From assembly GCA_023101885.1 (NCBI GenBank), contig JALPQD010000102.1, positions 2,354,971-2,418,970 of the forward strand: a stretch of DNA of 64,000 nt. Direction: 5' to 3'. How positions within the stretch are numbered: position 1 is the stretch's first letter; each line of letters starts with the position of its first letter. This document shows, in pieces, positions 45,871 through 56,649 of this stretch. The DNA is from Typhlomys cinereus (Eukaryota > Chordata > Mammalia > Rodentia > Platacanthomyidae). The translations under genes were made by a program, and so were the position numbers. The notes beneath the pieces are model-generated. The model made no database searches. It was not told where the DNA came from and was given only the letters and a program-made list of their open reading frames with translations.

Positions 45871-46659
45871 GACAACATAACTTTCCGATATAATAGCTTT
45901 CACTTAGTTGTCAAAAAAATTAATCATATGAGGTATTTCACAAACTGCAAGATACTATTATGCTATGCACCAAAAACAGTTCTAATTTTCTAGCTAGCAT
46001 TACTTAAGAGATACCTTATCTTTCCTTTAGAAGTTAATGTGAGATGGCCTTTCAAAAAGAATAAATTTTGTGGAGCCTCAAAGATCCTAGATTAAGATTT
46101 GCTGATGTTTTTCACAACTGGGATAAGGTTTTAGATATTATCTAAATATCTAATATATTTAGACATTATTTAGATCATATTTAAACACATTTTCAGTGCT
46201 AGCTGTTCCTTCAACAAAAATGTGAGCAGATTGTTGTTGTCCCTTGTTTACCAAAAGAACTCTCCTGGTTACAGGAGTTTCAAAAATAAAATGTTAAAAG
46301 AAGTTCCCAGAAACTTCAACTTTTATATTCTGATGAAAATATTTTGTGGCCCTTAAGTGTAGGTGCTGCTCTGATGGTTTCTACTAGTTTTCTCCAAGAT
46401 TCACTGCATCCAAACTCAAGTTTCTGACCTTTCCCAGTTCCCAAAGCTAATGGACCTGCAGGGCAGTCACCTCTATTCATCCCCTTACTCGAACCAAAAC
46501 TCCAGACTTCTTCTCTGACACATCACATTTCCTCTTCCATACTTCCTATTTCCAGACCCACGCAAACTCCTGACTTCCCGAGTCTCTCCACCCCCACACA
46601 ATCTTTAGATTCCCTTTCCCTGGTCCTTATGGTACCAACACAACAACCAAGCATCCTGT
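45871..46659. other. Unique sequence, no feature recognised
   Basis: AT-rich on the left, pyrimidine-rich on the right. The right part may be a further, unrecognisable piece of the L2 tract that follows. Confidence 0.4.
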
Positions 46660-47475
46660 GTTCTCCATGTGTGACTTCAGCCCGCTCTCTGTGATGAATG
46701 CAAGTCTGATCCTGCTCTCACTGCCTTTCACTCTCAGAAAAATGGAAATCAGAATCCTTCAATATAGCCACTAAGATCTGTTTCATACCATGCAGGATAG
46801 TTCCCATTGCCCCAAAGATCAAAGATGCATGTCCTCCGTCTCCCCTTCATCTGTGCCCTGGAAGGGGCTTAATGGTGTATGATCTTCTCTCTCTTGCTGT
46901 ATAGCCCCAGACTGGGTCTACCTCTTTACAGAAGGCCACAGTTGCTGTAAACTATTTTGTTTACAACTACTTTCTTGGCTAGACATCCTGCCTTCTACTT
47001 TGGTACCCAGGCACAGTTATAGCTTTTCATTCTTGTTGTGCTGGGTACTGTATTTCACTTGCTGATTGCCCTTAACTATCCAGACACCACTATAAAGAGC
47101 CCTTTAATGAAACTCTCCTCAATGGCTTACTTGAGTGTGCCTTCTGTTTTCCATGGGGATCCTGACTGATTGTACCATTCTTTTCCTTTGAGCCCCTGAT
47201 CTTCCAGTTTTTATATATTGAATCCTTTCAACTCTATCGAATCCTTTCAACTCTGCCTAAATGATTCTAACTCATCCCTCAATTCTCAGTCCAAATATCA
47301 TTCCTAATGGAAGCTTTTCCTGATTCTCAAAGTTAGTCAGGTAGCTGCACCATGCTTTCCTGCTTCTATATAATTTCCCATGTCTTTTTAATATGATAAT
47401 GGATACATTACTTAATTATGAATGTAACATCCCGCCATAGTTCCTAGCACAATGTGTGCTGCATATGAAGCTCAG
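46660..47475 (+). repeat. L2 LINE, degraded 3' region
   Basis: L2 3' landmarks appear in order: 'atagttcccattgccccaaa', 'atcattcctaatggaagctt' with 'ttcctgattctcaaa', then 'catagttcctagcacaatgt'. A 16-base unit 'gaatcctttcaactct' is duplicated near 47220-47255. Confidence 0.65.
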
Positions 47476-47814
47476 AATACACATGATATTAAACCCAGTA
47501 GGTACTAAACCTAATAAGTCATAATTCTAAATAGACCAGTCTATAAATATACTCTGAAACTGACTGTATTTATCTGTTATTTTATAGGATCATGCTATAT
47601 GTGCTAATCACATTTTGGGCAAAGAGATTATTATTATTCCTTCAAATCACAAGTTCCACTATGTTAGGAATTTCCTGCCTGCCTCTTTACCACAAATATT
47701 TTTCTCTTTCTTCTGCTCTTCTGCTTTCTATTCTCTCCAGCAAATGCTTTGCCTCTTTCCAGTACCTCTCATTCCTAGTCTGGAATACCTCCCGCTTTTC
47801 CCCCTCCCCTCTCC
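47476..47814. other. Unique or unrecognisable sequence between L2 fragments
   Basis: Pyrimidine-rich DNA with overlapping open frames of 126 and 93 codons (47592-47972, 47615-47896). They read through adjoining L2-like sequence and carry no recognisable domain. Confidence 0.4.
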
Positions 47815-48075
47815 CCGGACAGCTGAATTCTTTATCTCCTTCAGGGTTTTGCTTAAAAATCTCCCCCAGGGAAGTCCACATAAGTCACACTATTGAAAGT
47901 TGCAGAAGCAACCCCTCAATTCTAGTCCCCCGTGCCTTGCTCTGTTTGCCAAGTATTTATCATCATCCATAATAGTTACTATACTCATTATGATCTCTCC
48001 AATCATAAGATCTGTCTGACATAAGTGCTCACACCAGTGCCTGGCATGTAGGAGGCTTCAGATACCATTTCTCAA
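47815..48075 (+). repeat. L2 LINE 3' end
   Basis: 'ccttcagggttttgcttaaa', 'aatctcccccagggaagtcc' and 'accagtgcctggcatgtagg' are close to the L2 3' consensus. Confidence 0.75.
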
Positions 48076-48222
48076 GAGAATGAAATCAGTTTTCTTTCTT
48101 CAACCCTGGATCAGTCTGTTTGCCTTTATTCACAAAACTAAAACCTTTCCTAAAACCCAAAAAGCAGTGACAGACTTGAAGATTCTCACTTTTTCAAAAA
48201 CTTGCCTAGTTAAGAAACTTTT

Positions 48223-48231
48223 TTTTATTCA

Positions 48232-48273
<42 letters not shown>

Positions 48274-48367
48274 CGTGTGTGTGTAGAACCACGGGCGAAT
48301 TCGGGAACCACCATGGACCGCCTCCATCTCTTCCTTGTTTACTCTGCCCCGGGATTCACAGGCTCCA
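48223..48367 (-). mobile_element. Young DIP-like SINE, 5'-truncated, with target-site duplication
   Basis: It carries the young-subfamily signature 'aaccacgggcgaattcggga', 'acctccatctc'-type body and 'tactctgccccgggattcac', as at 8059 and 19279. It stops before the tRNA-derived head, so A and B boxes are absent. A 15-bp duplication AGTTAAGAAACTTTT is exact at 48208-48222 and 48368-48382. Confidence 0.92.
48235..48285. repeat. (GT)n with (GC)n segment
   Basis: A GT run, a GCGCGCGCGC block and more GT units are seen directly inside the SINE tail. Confidence 0.95.
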
Positions 48368-48382
48368 AGTTAAGAAACTTTT

Positions 48383-48809
48383 GATGCAAAATTTTAAGAG
48401 AATTTCATGTGACTTGAAGATAATGTCTGACATACCTGCTTCTCAATCTCTTGGTTAAGCAATGTGAAATTTTGGGTTAGGTGTCTAGCACTTAGTAAAT
48501 ATTTTGTTATGAGAACAATAAAAATGAAAGAAGGTGATAATGAAAATCTGTAAAGGTGTAAGTGAAATGCCTGATCCCTATTTGCCAAGCAATTAATTTC
48601 TATCTCTTTACTATCTACAATATCACATAAGCAGCAGGCCCATTATGTAATCTAACAAAAGGAGAACCTGTCAACTTAAGTTTTGACCATTCTATTATTT
48701 TCTTCATTTTTACTCAAGATGGTTAGTGAAGGTATAGTAAGACATTAAAGTACCTTCTAAATCACAAAACATTACATTTTCAGTAACATGTTAGGCTCAT
48801 ATTTAGTGT
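48383..48809. other. Unique AT-rich sequence
   Basis: No repeat or gene is recognised. Confidence 0.5.
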
Positions 48810-48810
48810 A

Positions 48811-48868
<58 letters not shown>

Positions 48869-49111
48869 GGCACTGTGTATGTCTGTGAAGTGCAAGGGTG
48901 ACTTCAGAAAGCATCCTGGATTGTTCTACCTCCTTTTTGCTTTGCTGTGGGGCTTCCCAGGCTCCACCTTCCAGGACTCAAGTACAGGCTGCTGCCATTT
49001 CTACCACCCAGCATTTTTACATGGAATCTGGGATCCAAGAATCTGGGATCCAAAGTAGGTCTTTCTACTTGGGAGGGCAAGGCTTAATCCTCGAGCCATC
49101 TCTTTAGTCCC
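48810..49111 (-). mobile_element. DIP-like SINE, older copy
   Basis: The plus strand shows 'caagggtgacttcagaaagc', 'ggcttcccaggctccacctt' and the head end 'gagccatctctttagtccct'. AATCTGGGATCCAA is duplicated in tandem at 49025-49052. The tail is (TG)n then (GA)n (48810-48868). Confidence 0.87.
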
Positions 49112-49767
49112 TAGGCCCACATTTGTTGACCACTGGTTGTCTGTTCCCTGTATATGTATGTATATCGAAATAACCCAGCCAGTCAGCCACAGGCCAAGCA
49201 TGTACTCATCCCAGCAGTATTTTTTTGAGTCACACACCCTCACACTGGCTAGAGGCTCAGAATTTACATATTCGTATCAAATGATGAACATCCAGGTATC
49301 TGACGCTGTTGTCAGGTAGATGTCTCTGATGACCGATGCGGAGACCTAGTTCTCATTCCAGTCAGCCCTTGCATCTTGAGGACACCGCGTCCTCTCTGAG
49401 ACTTGAACCTTCTCTTCATGATTATTCATGTGGAGCCTCTACTTGTTGTTCCTTCCCTTCTTTAGTTGAGACAAGGTAGAAATTTTTATCTGAAATATTC
49501 ATGATCTTTTTACCCTCCCTTAATAAAGAAGCAGTTAGGAAGTGGGCTGGAGAAAAAGTAATTCCCAGTTCTTCCACGTATTTCATCAGGAACCGGTAAT
49601 CCCTTTTAATTTTTGAACAGATGTTTCCTTTTTTTTAAAATATACACACCACACATATAGCACAGTGATTGGAAACATGTTGATAGTGGTGAACTAGGAA
49701 AAAGGGTAGCTTAATTGTAATAAGTTACCTCTGAAAAAAAGCGTACCAAAAGTTTGTGGGTTTTTTA
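49112..49767. other. Unique sequence, no feature recognised
   Basis: No repeat or gene is recognised. Confidence 0.5.
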
Positions 49768-49796
49768 AATGAATGAATGAATAAATGAATGAATGA
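49768..49796. repeat. (GAAT)n/(TGAA)n microsatellite
   Basis: Seven tetranucleotide units with one AATA variant are seen directly. Confidence 0.93.
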
Positions 49797-49834
49797 AAGC
49801 TTAGGATAAAGGTTAGTAAATTAACTGTCATTTA

Positions 49835-50180
49835 GAGCCAGTGATTGGCTCTTCCCTAAGCTTAGGACTTTCGGGAAAATGAGTTTATGATTCCAGTCAG
49901 CTTTCTGTCCAAGGGAGGGGGCCCAGTGAGCCCTAATTATTACATTTGTTTCACATTCCCACTTAAACAGCTAACCTCTTCTCTAATGGGTCTGGACTGT
50001 GGCAGTCACAGCTTGAACTGACTGAGCTGTTCTTTCTCTAAATGGCCTTTTGTGTGTGGATAATGACCCCATGCTCTTCAATAGGGTTTCTCTCTACATG
50101 CTGTAGCTAAATGCATCACTGGGAAAACAAAGGCCAGAGAAATTACAGGGAAATGCTGCAAATGGCCTCCTGCCAAGGGG
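49835..50180. promoter_or_regulatory. Candidate conserved non-coding element
   Basis: A repeat-free block with 'gagccctaattattacattt', 'cttaaacagctaacctcttc', 'gtgtgtggataatgacccca' and 'gggaaaacaaaggccagaga'. TAATTATTA and GGATAATG are homeodomain-like cores. This is inference from appearance only. Confidence 0.3.
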
Positions 50181-50689
50181 TAGGCTTGGCTCTCTGACTT
50201 TCATACTTTTCACACTCCCAACTCCTGTTTCATGCAGGATATTTTCCCCTTGAGTACAGATACTGCATCCTAAGCATTCTGGACCCTGTTTGGTGTGTGG
50301 GATTGCTTCGTTCTTTACCCAGTTTATTGATTCAGAGCCTACCCTAGAGCCAGAGCGCAGAAATAAGAATTTCTCCAAGTCTCCAGCCCATTCAGGGCTT
50401 TCCGTCAGTTAACACTTCTGTAGTATCTGAATTCGCTATGTCCAGGGTCTTGGGCAGCCCTGGGGAACAAAGAAAACAGAAACCCATCTCCTGGTGCCAC
50501 TTTGTGGAACAAGATTAAGAAAAATTAAAATAAACTTGTTTTCTCACACTGATACTAGAAGTCATGGTGCCCAAGACCACAAAAGTATAATGTGTGTGGA
50601 AGGGCAAGCCATATTTTACATTTCTAGATATCTCTATTGCCCTCATGTTTAATGTCTCAACTGACAACAAGGGATTTTTTTTTTTTACA
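50181..50689. other. Unique sequence, no feature recognised
   Basis: The 94-codon minus-strand frame (50094-50378) runs into the candidate element on its left and has no recognisable domain. Confidence 0.45.
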
Positions 50690-50830
50690 TTTGTTCATCT
50701 CATACATGGGTGCCCAGCACACACAGAGATCAGAAGACAGCTTTCAGAACTTCATGATTTATTTTCTTCCACCATGTGGATCTCAGAGATAAAACTCAGG
50801 CTTGCTGGTCAGCCCACATGCCCACCTCCA
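50690..50830 (-). repeat. B3/B2-superfamily SINE, diverged
   Basis: 'cagagatcagaagacagctt', 'ttcttccaccatgtggatct' and 'gataaaactcaggcttgctg' follow reverse-complement B3. The head end is degraded. Confidence 0.72.
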
Positions 50831-51213
50831 AGCAAAGCGATTTCAAAGCAGAAAGAGGTTGTGTATTAGCGAAGCCTCCCTGGCCAGGCTGATCCAAGCC
50901 CTTGTCTTCACTCTCGTGGCTGTAAATCTTTGTGTAGCATTAGGCATTCCTCAGGTGCTAGTCAGTGTGGGCCATTACTCTCCTTTCTCTCCTGTATTGA
51001 ACTCCCACCCAACTCCATTGCACCATACTTATGAATCCTAACCAACCCATTGCCCCCACTTCATCCCCTGGGTATTTTAATAGTTCACTTAATGAAGTAA
51101 TGGCACATAATAGGTTAATAAAGGGCAGTTAGAGCTGCATGGGTGTGTGTGACCCTTTGAAGCCCCCCCTCCCCAAGGTGATTTAGTCATTTCTCTTTCC
51201 ATTTGTTTTGTTT
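50831..51213. other. Unique sequence, no feature recognised
   Basis: No repeat or gene is recognised. Confidence 0.5.
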
Positions 51214-51285
51214 TGTACTTAGTTGGAACCCAGAGCTTCAGACGCTCTAGGCAAACACTCCACCGCTGAGCTTTCCAGCTGAGCT
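51214..51285 (-). repeat. ID-like SINE
   Basis: 'gtacttagttggaacccaga', 'gacgctctaggcaaacactc' and 'caccgctgagctttcca' are the reverse complement of an ID head. GCTGAGCTTTCCA is repeated as GCTGAGCTCTCCA immediately after. Confidence 0.78.
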
Positions 51286-51474
51286 CTCCAGCGTTCACTC
51301 CTGAATGCCTGCCTTAAGAAGAGAGATGGAAAATACAAATGTTTGGCTGTGCCTGGCATGCACTTAATTCTTGAAGAACAGCCTCTGCATAAACAAAAGG
51401 AATAAAACTGGGGCTGACTCAAACATGCAGACAGAAGCTGAGGATACTTTCTGTTAAGGATTAACTTTCACAAA

Positions 51475-51585
51475 TCCAGGTGTGACGGAACAAGCCTGTG
51501 ATCTGGAAACTCGAGAGGCAGACACACAAGAAAAAAGGAGTTGGAGGTTATCTAACCACAGCTCCATAACCCCTCCCCCAAAAAA
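51475..51585 (+). repeat. B1 SINE, diverged
   Basis: 'ccaggtgtgacggaacaagc', 'ctgtgatctggaaactcgag' and 'aggcagacacacaagaaaaa' follow the B1 order, ending in an A-rich tail. Confidence 0.72.
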
Positions 51586-51724
51586 AAGACTTTAAAAAAC
51601 AAGTATTCGGTACTACTATATATTAATTGAATATCATCATGATCAGTACTCTTTCATTAGAAGAAGTTCTGAATAGGGGGGTCTCGTTTTATGGTAAAAC
51701 AGGTAAAATAGCACCCACATTTCA

Positions 51725-51970
51725 CAAAAGACAATAAGCAGTGGGTGACAGCATTCACCTGTAATCCCAGTGCTGGGGTGTTGAGACCCAGTCCTGGGGA
51801 CTGCTGGTCTGCCATCATAGCTGAACTGGAGAACTGAGCTCAGTGAGAGAACCTGTCTCAAAGAAAAACATGAGAGATGACTGAGGACGACAACCCAAGA
51901 TCAACTTCTGTCCTCCACACGTCCCCACATGGCAAGAGCAGTGCCCATGCGCACACACATGTGCCCATAT
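51725..51970 (+). repeat. B4 SINE, 5'-truncated
   Basis: 'cacctgtaatcccagtgctg', 'gagagaacctgtctcaaaga' and 'cccaagatcaacttctgtcc' follow the 3' two-thirds of B4, with a CA-rich tail. Confidence 0.82.
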
Positions 51971-52351
51971 GATATTCTCAATAGGCCACTTAAATATAAC
52001 ACTCATTTTTAGATGAAAGAAACATGAAGCTGGAAGAAAGTTTAGAACATATCCGAGTCCATGATGATGTATCCCAGCCAGTAATGTATTACACTCCCAG
52101 TCTCAGAGATTGCTTCAGGTTGGTGTAGCCCTGGCCCGTAACTTCAGGCTTCAGCTGTTGAGAAGAGGGAAGATCGGTGTTCATGAATCTCAACTTCCTA
52201 CACATACAAGGCGCCTTTTGCCTTAGGAACTTATGATTTAGATATGACCTAGTTTACTGACTAAACCTAGAAACTGACTAAAACTAGAACCTAGAAAATG
52301 ATTTTTAAAAGCTTCTAATATTAGCAAAATTGATACTTTAGAGTTACTGCT
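51971..52351. other. Unique sequence, no feature recognised
   Basis: No repeat or gene is recognised. Short internal repeats of 'aactgactaaaactagaacct' type occur near 52255-52300. Confidence 0.45.
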
Positions 52352-52440
52352 CTACTTTTCCTCCTCTTCCTCCTCCTCCTTCTCCTCCTCCTCTTTTTCT
52401 TCCTCCTCCTCCTCCTTCTCCTACTCTTCCTTCTTCTTTT
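52352..52440. repeat. (TCC)n pyrimidine tract
   Basis: A nearly pure CT tract with many TCC units is seen directly. It can form triplex structures in principle. Confidence 0.95.
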
Positions 52441-52447
52441 TAGTTGC

Positions 52448-52497
52448 TATTTGAAACAGGGACTCTCCGATGTAACCAAGGCCGACATGGATTGTAT
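52448..52497 (-). repeat. B1 SINE fragment
   Basis: 'tttgaaacagggactctccg' then 'atgtaaccaaggccgacatg' resembles reverse-complement B1. Confidence 0.5.
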
Positions 52498-52582
52498 TAT
52501 GTGGCCCACAGTGGATAGCGTAAAACTTGTGAGAAAAATAAGGAAGTGGGTGAGAAAGGCGCATCAGACTTTCAGATGTTAG

Positions 52583-52996
52583 CTACTGACTTTCCTCTCC
52601 AAGGCTAGTTCTCACATCTGAAACCCCAACTGCTCTAAGCAAATTTTTCAGCTTGCCAGTGAAGGAGCTTGAAAGTAAAGCCCTCCTGTCGGTGTTGGAT
52701 TTCCTTTCTGCTTCAGTTATTCTTTGAAATAAAACGTTGAACTCCTGAGGAAGCAATATTTGGCAATAATGGCTGAATCTCAGCTGTGTGTCCACGTCTA
52801 GGTAGGTGAGTTTCACTAGGGTTACCCAAAGACAAGAGCATCCCACTGTCGCTGACAGTGTGGAAAAGCTGAGGCCTTTGGAAGGGAACGTTTGGCCTGC
52901 AAAGACTATAACAAGTAAGATTACCAGAACATGCTGGTCTTCCTTATAATTGTCAGACTCACAGGGACCTTTAACATTGACTTGAAAGCAAATCAT
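52583..52996 (-). other. 137-codon open frame of unknown meaning
   Basis: This is one of the longest non-repetitive open frames in the window. It starts with ATG at 52996 on the minus strand and runs through unique DNA. It has no recognisable domain, signal peptide or splice context. A frame of this length can arise by chance in 64 kb over six frames, so I do not call it a gene. Confidence 0.15.
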
Positions 52997-53061
52997 TCCA
53001 TGTAACGCATATTTGCTTAAGATTTTTATCCGAGATTTAAAAAAAATGTAAGCTTTATTTA

Positions 53062-53240
53062 TTTTCGTGTGTTTGTGTGTGTGTTTCAGAGGGCACTATG
53101 TGTCCCCGTGGGGGACTAAGGGTGACTTCAGGACTCATCCTGGATTGCTTCCACCTCCTTTTGTCTTTGCTCTGAGATTTCCCAGGCTCAGCCAATGAGA
53201 GCAGAAAGCGCAGGCTGCAGCTTTCAACCTGGCATTTTTT
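53062..53240 (-). mobile_element. DIP-like SINE, tail and body part (interrupted)
   Basis: The plus strand shows (GT)n, 'taagggtgacttcaggactc' and 'gatttcccaggctcagccaa', then 'tttcaacctggcatttttt'. The element resumes at 53706 after a nested insertion. Confidence 0.9.
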
Positions 53241-53705
53241 TCTCCCCCATTTTATTTTTTTCCCAATCATACAAGCTCAATAGGTACCCCATCCTCTTCC
53301 TCTCCCCTCCCTTCCCACATCAGTCCCTCCCACTGCACTCTCCCCCATTCCTTTCATCTTATTCCCTCCCTCCCCCTCTCCCTCTGCCTCCCCCTTCCTC
53401 CCTCCCATCCCCTGGAGCAACCTTGTATGTGGTCACCAAACCTCCCTCTGAGTCCTTCAACCTACCGGGCCCCTTCTTGGGCTCCCCGTTAACATGGGAA
53501 CTCTATTATGACTGTTTAACCCCTTGCCTCTAAGGATCCTATGGCCTGAAGCCTTCTCCCCTGTGATCCCTCCTAGACTTTGCAGGGGTCGTTGACATGT
53601 CAGCCATTGTGTAGGTCAAGCAAAGTCCAATCCTGGCTGCTACCACCTTAACTTATGTGGAATATCTTGCATATTATTCGTCATCTCTATCTTTGGATCT
53701 TAAAA
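53241..53705 (-). mobile_element. L1-like 3' end inserted into a SINE, with 17-bp duplication
   Basis: The 465-bp insert begins with a T-rich stretch (minus-strand poly(A)), then 'aatcatacaagctcaatagg' and a long CCCTCC-rich tract (53290-53412). The flanks repeat TCAACCTGGCATTTTTT exactly at 53224-53240 and 53706-53722. The layout parallels 20990-21285, with which it shares the same ordered blocks. Confidence 0.8.
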
Positions 53706-53801
53706 TCAACCTGGCATTTTTTACGTGGGATCTGGGATCTGAATTCAGGACTTTATGCTTGTGAGGCAGAGTCTTAACCCCTGAGCCATCTCTCCTGCTC
53801 C
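53706..53801 (-). mobile_element. DIP-like SINE, head part (interrupted)
   Basis: 'acgtgggatctgggatctga' and the head end 'ccctgagccatctctcctgc' complete the SINE begun at 53062. The two halves are one element split by the 53241-53705 insertion. Confidence 0.9.
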
Positions 53802-53869
53802 TAAGAGATTTTAAAAAAAAAACTATTAATTCAGACCAGAGGACTATACTGGGAATATCTTACTGATCT

Positions 53870-53965
53870 GTAGACACTGCTACTGCAGAGACTATAATCT
53901 TCATTTTAAAGAGAAGGACACTGAGGGACAAAGATTTGAAGTATGTAGCCCAGTTTACTGATAAG
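53870..53965 (-). repeat. MIR SINE fragment
   Basis: 'ataatcttcattttaaagag' then 'aaggacactgagggacaaag' matches reverse-complement MIR. Confidence 0.7.
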
Positions 53966-54194
53966 AAATGACAAAGTTAGGCTGTGAATATAGGTAAAGC
54001 TTTCCAAAGTTCCATATTTTGCCATTTACCCATTTAAAACTTCCAATAACTGTAGCTTCTGGATCCAAATACCAGAGATAAATGAACCGGGGATGTCTTT
54101 GGGGAGACAGGACTGAATAAAGACTTTGAAATAGGAAGAAGTGATTTATTTTTGTTTCTTCAACTATCCATTTCAACTCACTCCATGGACTGGG

Positions 54195-54605
54195 GATTAT
54201 CTTTGCTCTCATTCCCAGAACCCACCCAGACTGGACCAGTCTCTAAACTTCTGCACCTTCATATCATGTTCTTGGCTTATAGTTGGGTACAACCAATGTG
54301 GACCACCTGCTGGAGAATGAAGGGCATCAGAAGAGGAGGCTGAAGGCCAGCATCTTCTTCCTCAGGCCCCCCAACCTCAGTGCAGCTCTCTCCTATGCAG
54401 CCGTACTCTGTAGTTGGATGGGCTGCTCCTGAGCCATGGGTCTGGGAGCTTGTATCAGTTTCCTGTGGATGGCATCTAGGCACAGTAATGTCCTTAGCCC
54501 TTCTCTTAGTACCATACAACCTCTTTATAAGGCATCCTCTCATGGAGGCCATGTCTCCTGAATTATGTTGGATACATTTTGTTTCCTGCTGAGACCTAAC
54601 CAATA
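54195..54605 (-). repeat. Ancient mammalian interspersed repeat, class unassigned
   Basis: On the minus strand the blocks 'ggtctcagcaggaaacaaaa', 'tgccttataaagaggttgta' and 'cattggttgtacccaactat' followed by 'aagccaag' resemble an old mammalian repeat that I cannot name. The 108-codon minus-strand frame here (54277-54603) is inside it and is not supported as a gene. Confidence 0.4.
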
Positions 54606-54799
54606 GACCCTCTGATTCTAGTCTTCTTTCTCTCTCCTCTACATATTCATGGAGCCAACTGCTCTTCCATGGCCAGTACTGACAGACACCATGTGCATAA
54701 GATATGTAAGGTTTTCATCTTTCTGGAGTTTGAACCGTCTTGTGCTCTTCCCTCTGCCTGTGTTCATTCTCTATTGCCCACTCAGCTCTGGACTATTGT
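54606..54799. other. Unique sequence, no feature recognised
   Basis: Pyrimidine-rich unique DNA. Confidence 0.45.
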
Positions 54800-54888
54800 A
54801 ATTCTTTTCTACACATTTTCTGCATGTGTTTATGTATATGTACACATTCTTGTGTGTGCAGGCGTGCATGTATGCATGTGTGTGTGCA

Positions 54889-54939
<51 letters not shown>

Positions 54940-55198
54940 ACATCAGGTGTCTTTCTCAGTCATTCTCACCTTACTTTTTGAGATACGTTTTCTCTCTGAA
55001 CCTGGAATTTTGCATCTAGTTCAGCTAGAATGACTGGCCAGCAAGCCTCAGAGATTCTCCTATCTGTGCCTCCCCTACACTGGGATTACAGGCTCTCAGC
55101 TATACCCAGATTTTATGTGGGTTCTGGGAATCCAACTCTGGTCCTCATGCTTGCACAGCAAATGCTTTATCAGACTAAGCCATTTCCCGGTTCCCCAG
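54800..55198 (-). repeat. B4 SINE, full length
   Basis: 'ttactttttgagatacgttt', 'ctctgaacctggaattttgc', 'gactggccagcaagcctcag', 'cctcccctacactgggatta' and 'tgggttctgggaatccaact' follow reverse-complement B4 end to end. Its 3' end carries a (GT)n tract at 54894-54939. Confidence 0.92.
54894..54939. repeat. (GT)n microsatellite
   Basis: A long GT run seen directly inside the B4 element. Confidence 0.96.
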
Positions 55199-55914
55199 CT
55201 GTACATTTTTCAATCGCAGTTGAAATATTTCTTCAAAATTCCAGCAAGTAGATGTTTTTCAACCACAGACAAGGGCCTGTTGATGTTCCAGTTATGAAGA
55301 CACTAAAGTGAATTCTGAAAGTATTTGCAGATCACCCCAGCATTCCAGGTCTTAATTCTGAGTCCACCGATCTGTAAAATATACATGAACAGATGCAAGT
55401 TTTCTGAGCAGATGGGACCCGACTACTTGCTCTTTTAGAAGGAATGGCTTCCAAATGATAAGAGAAACTATGTCCTAGAATAATTTATGGAATTACTGAC
55501 ATATTTTTCTCTGAACATTTCCAAGCAAAGAGAAAGGTGTTTGGGCCCCTTCTGCTTAAAGGCAGAGTATATATGGGAAAATAAGACTTCCATAGACAAC
55601 TTGCCGGTGACTTTTGTACCTTGAGGACTGCAGTTACAAGTAAAATGGAACAGTGGGGAGAGATGAAGTTGGTTGGAAGCAAGTCATGGAAATGATTCTG
55701 CTGAGTTCTTCAGAGGAGTGAGAGGCTGCTACAAAGTGTCCAAAGAGGTGGCAATGGCTGTGTTTGTCCCCAACAAGTCCCATGCCAGCCTCTCACCTAG
55801 AAAGACAGAATAGGAGTTTCTGAACTCTTTGCTTTAGCAAGGATTTCCCTGTGCAAGTCTGTATGTTCTCATGGAGCCCTTGCCTTCAAAAGATAGGCAA
55901 CACCTTAACTCTTC
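55199..55914. other. Unique sequence, no feature recognised
   Basis: About 0.7 kb with no recognised repeat or gene. Confidence 0.5.
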
Positions 55915-56030
55915 CAGCTAAGGTGGCACCTACCTGTAATCCCAGCACTTTGGAAGCTGCAGCAAGAACAAGAGATCAAAGCCAGTTTGGGTGACATCGT
56001 GAAACATTGCCAAACAAAAGGAAACAACAA
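55915..56030 (+). repeat. B1 SINE
   Basis: 'ggtggcacctacctgtaatc', 'ccagcactttggaagctgca' and 'gccagtttgggtgacatcgt' follow B1. Confidence 0.85.
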
Positions 56031-56649
56031 CAGCACCAGAAAACCCCATTATTCCTAAGGTTTCATTTTCAAATGAAAAACACATGAATCTTTGGTTGCC
56101 TGGACCAACTGTCTACGAGTTTATCAAATCAAGGCCATTTAGTTGGTATCAACTGAATGAACTCAAACCTGTGTTCAGATTGGAATATAAATTATTAACT
56201 TAGATTTGTACAACCCTAAGCAGTGGCCAAAGGATCTCAAATCACAGCTCTTTGAATAGTTAACAGTCACCCTCAAAAGGGCTATGAGTTCCCCCTTGTT
56301 TGCCTGACTGAGAGTGGAAGAAATGGGGTAGTTCCTCACAAAATTCATAAAGTCCAGAATACTACTGTCTGGCTCTTTATAGTAGTTTACTGGCTCTTGC
56401 TGTAGGATGACCGTGGTGATTTTTGTCCTAAGTCTTGAAACCTGGCTGCCCAGGGGAGGGCCTAGTCACCTAATTCTGAGATTTATTTCTATTTCTGTAA
56501 GGAGCTGACAGAGGTTATTACTCACTCAGGAATAAGGTTGGCACCAGAACAGACTAAATCCAAAAAAGGGACTATCTCCATGAGTTAAATAGAAATCAAT
56601 ACATATCGAATGAGCCTGGCCTCGCACAGCAAGTTCTCCCCCAAGGCAT
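56031..56649. other. Unique sequence, no feature recognised
   Basis: No repeat or gene is recognised. Confidence 0.5.

Noticed and set aside
47592..47972. 126-codon frame overlapping a 93-codon frame
   Set aside because: The pyrimidine-rich DNA lies within and beside L2 remnants; two frames open over the same bases indicates composition and not coding.
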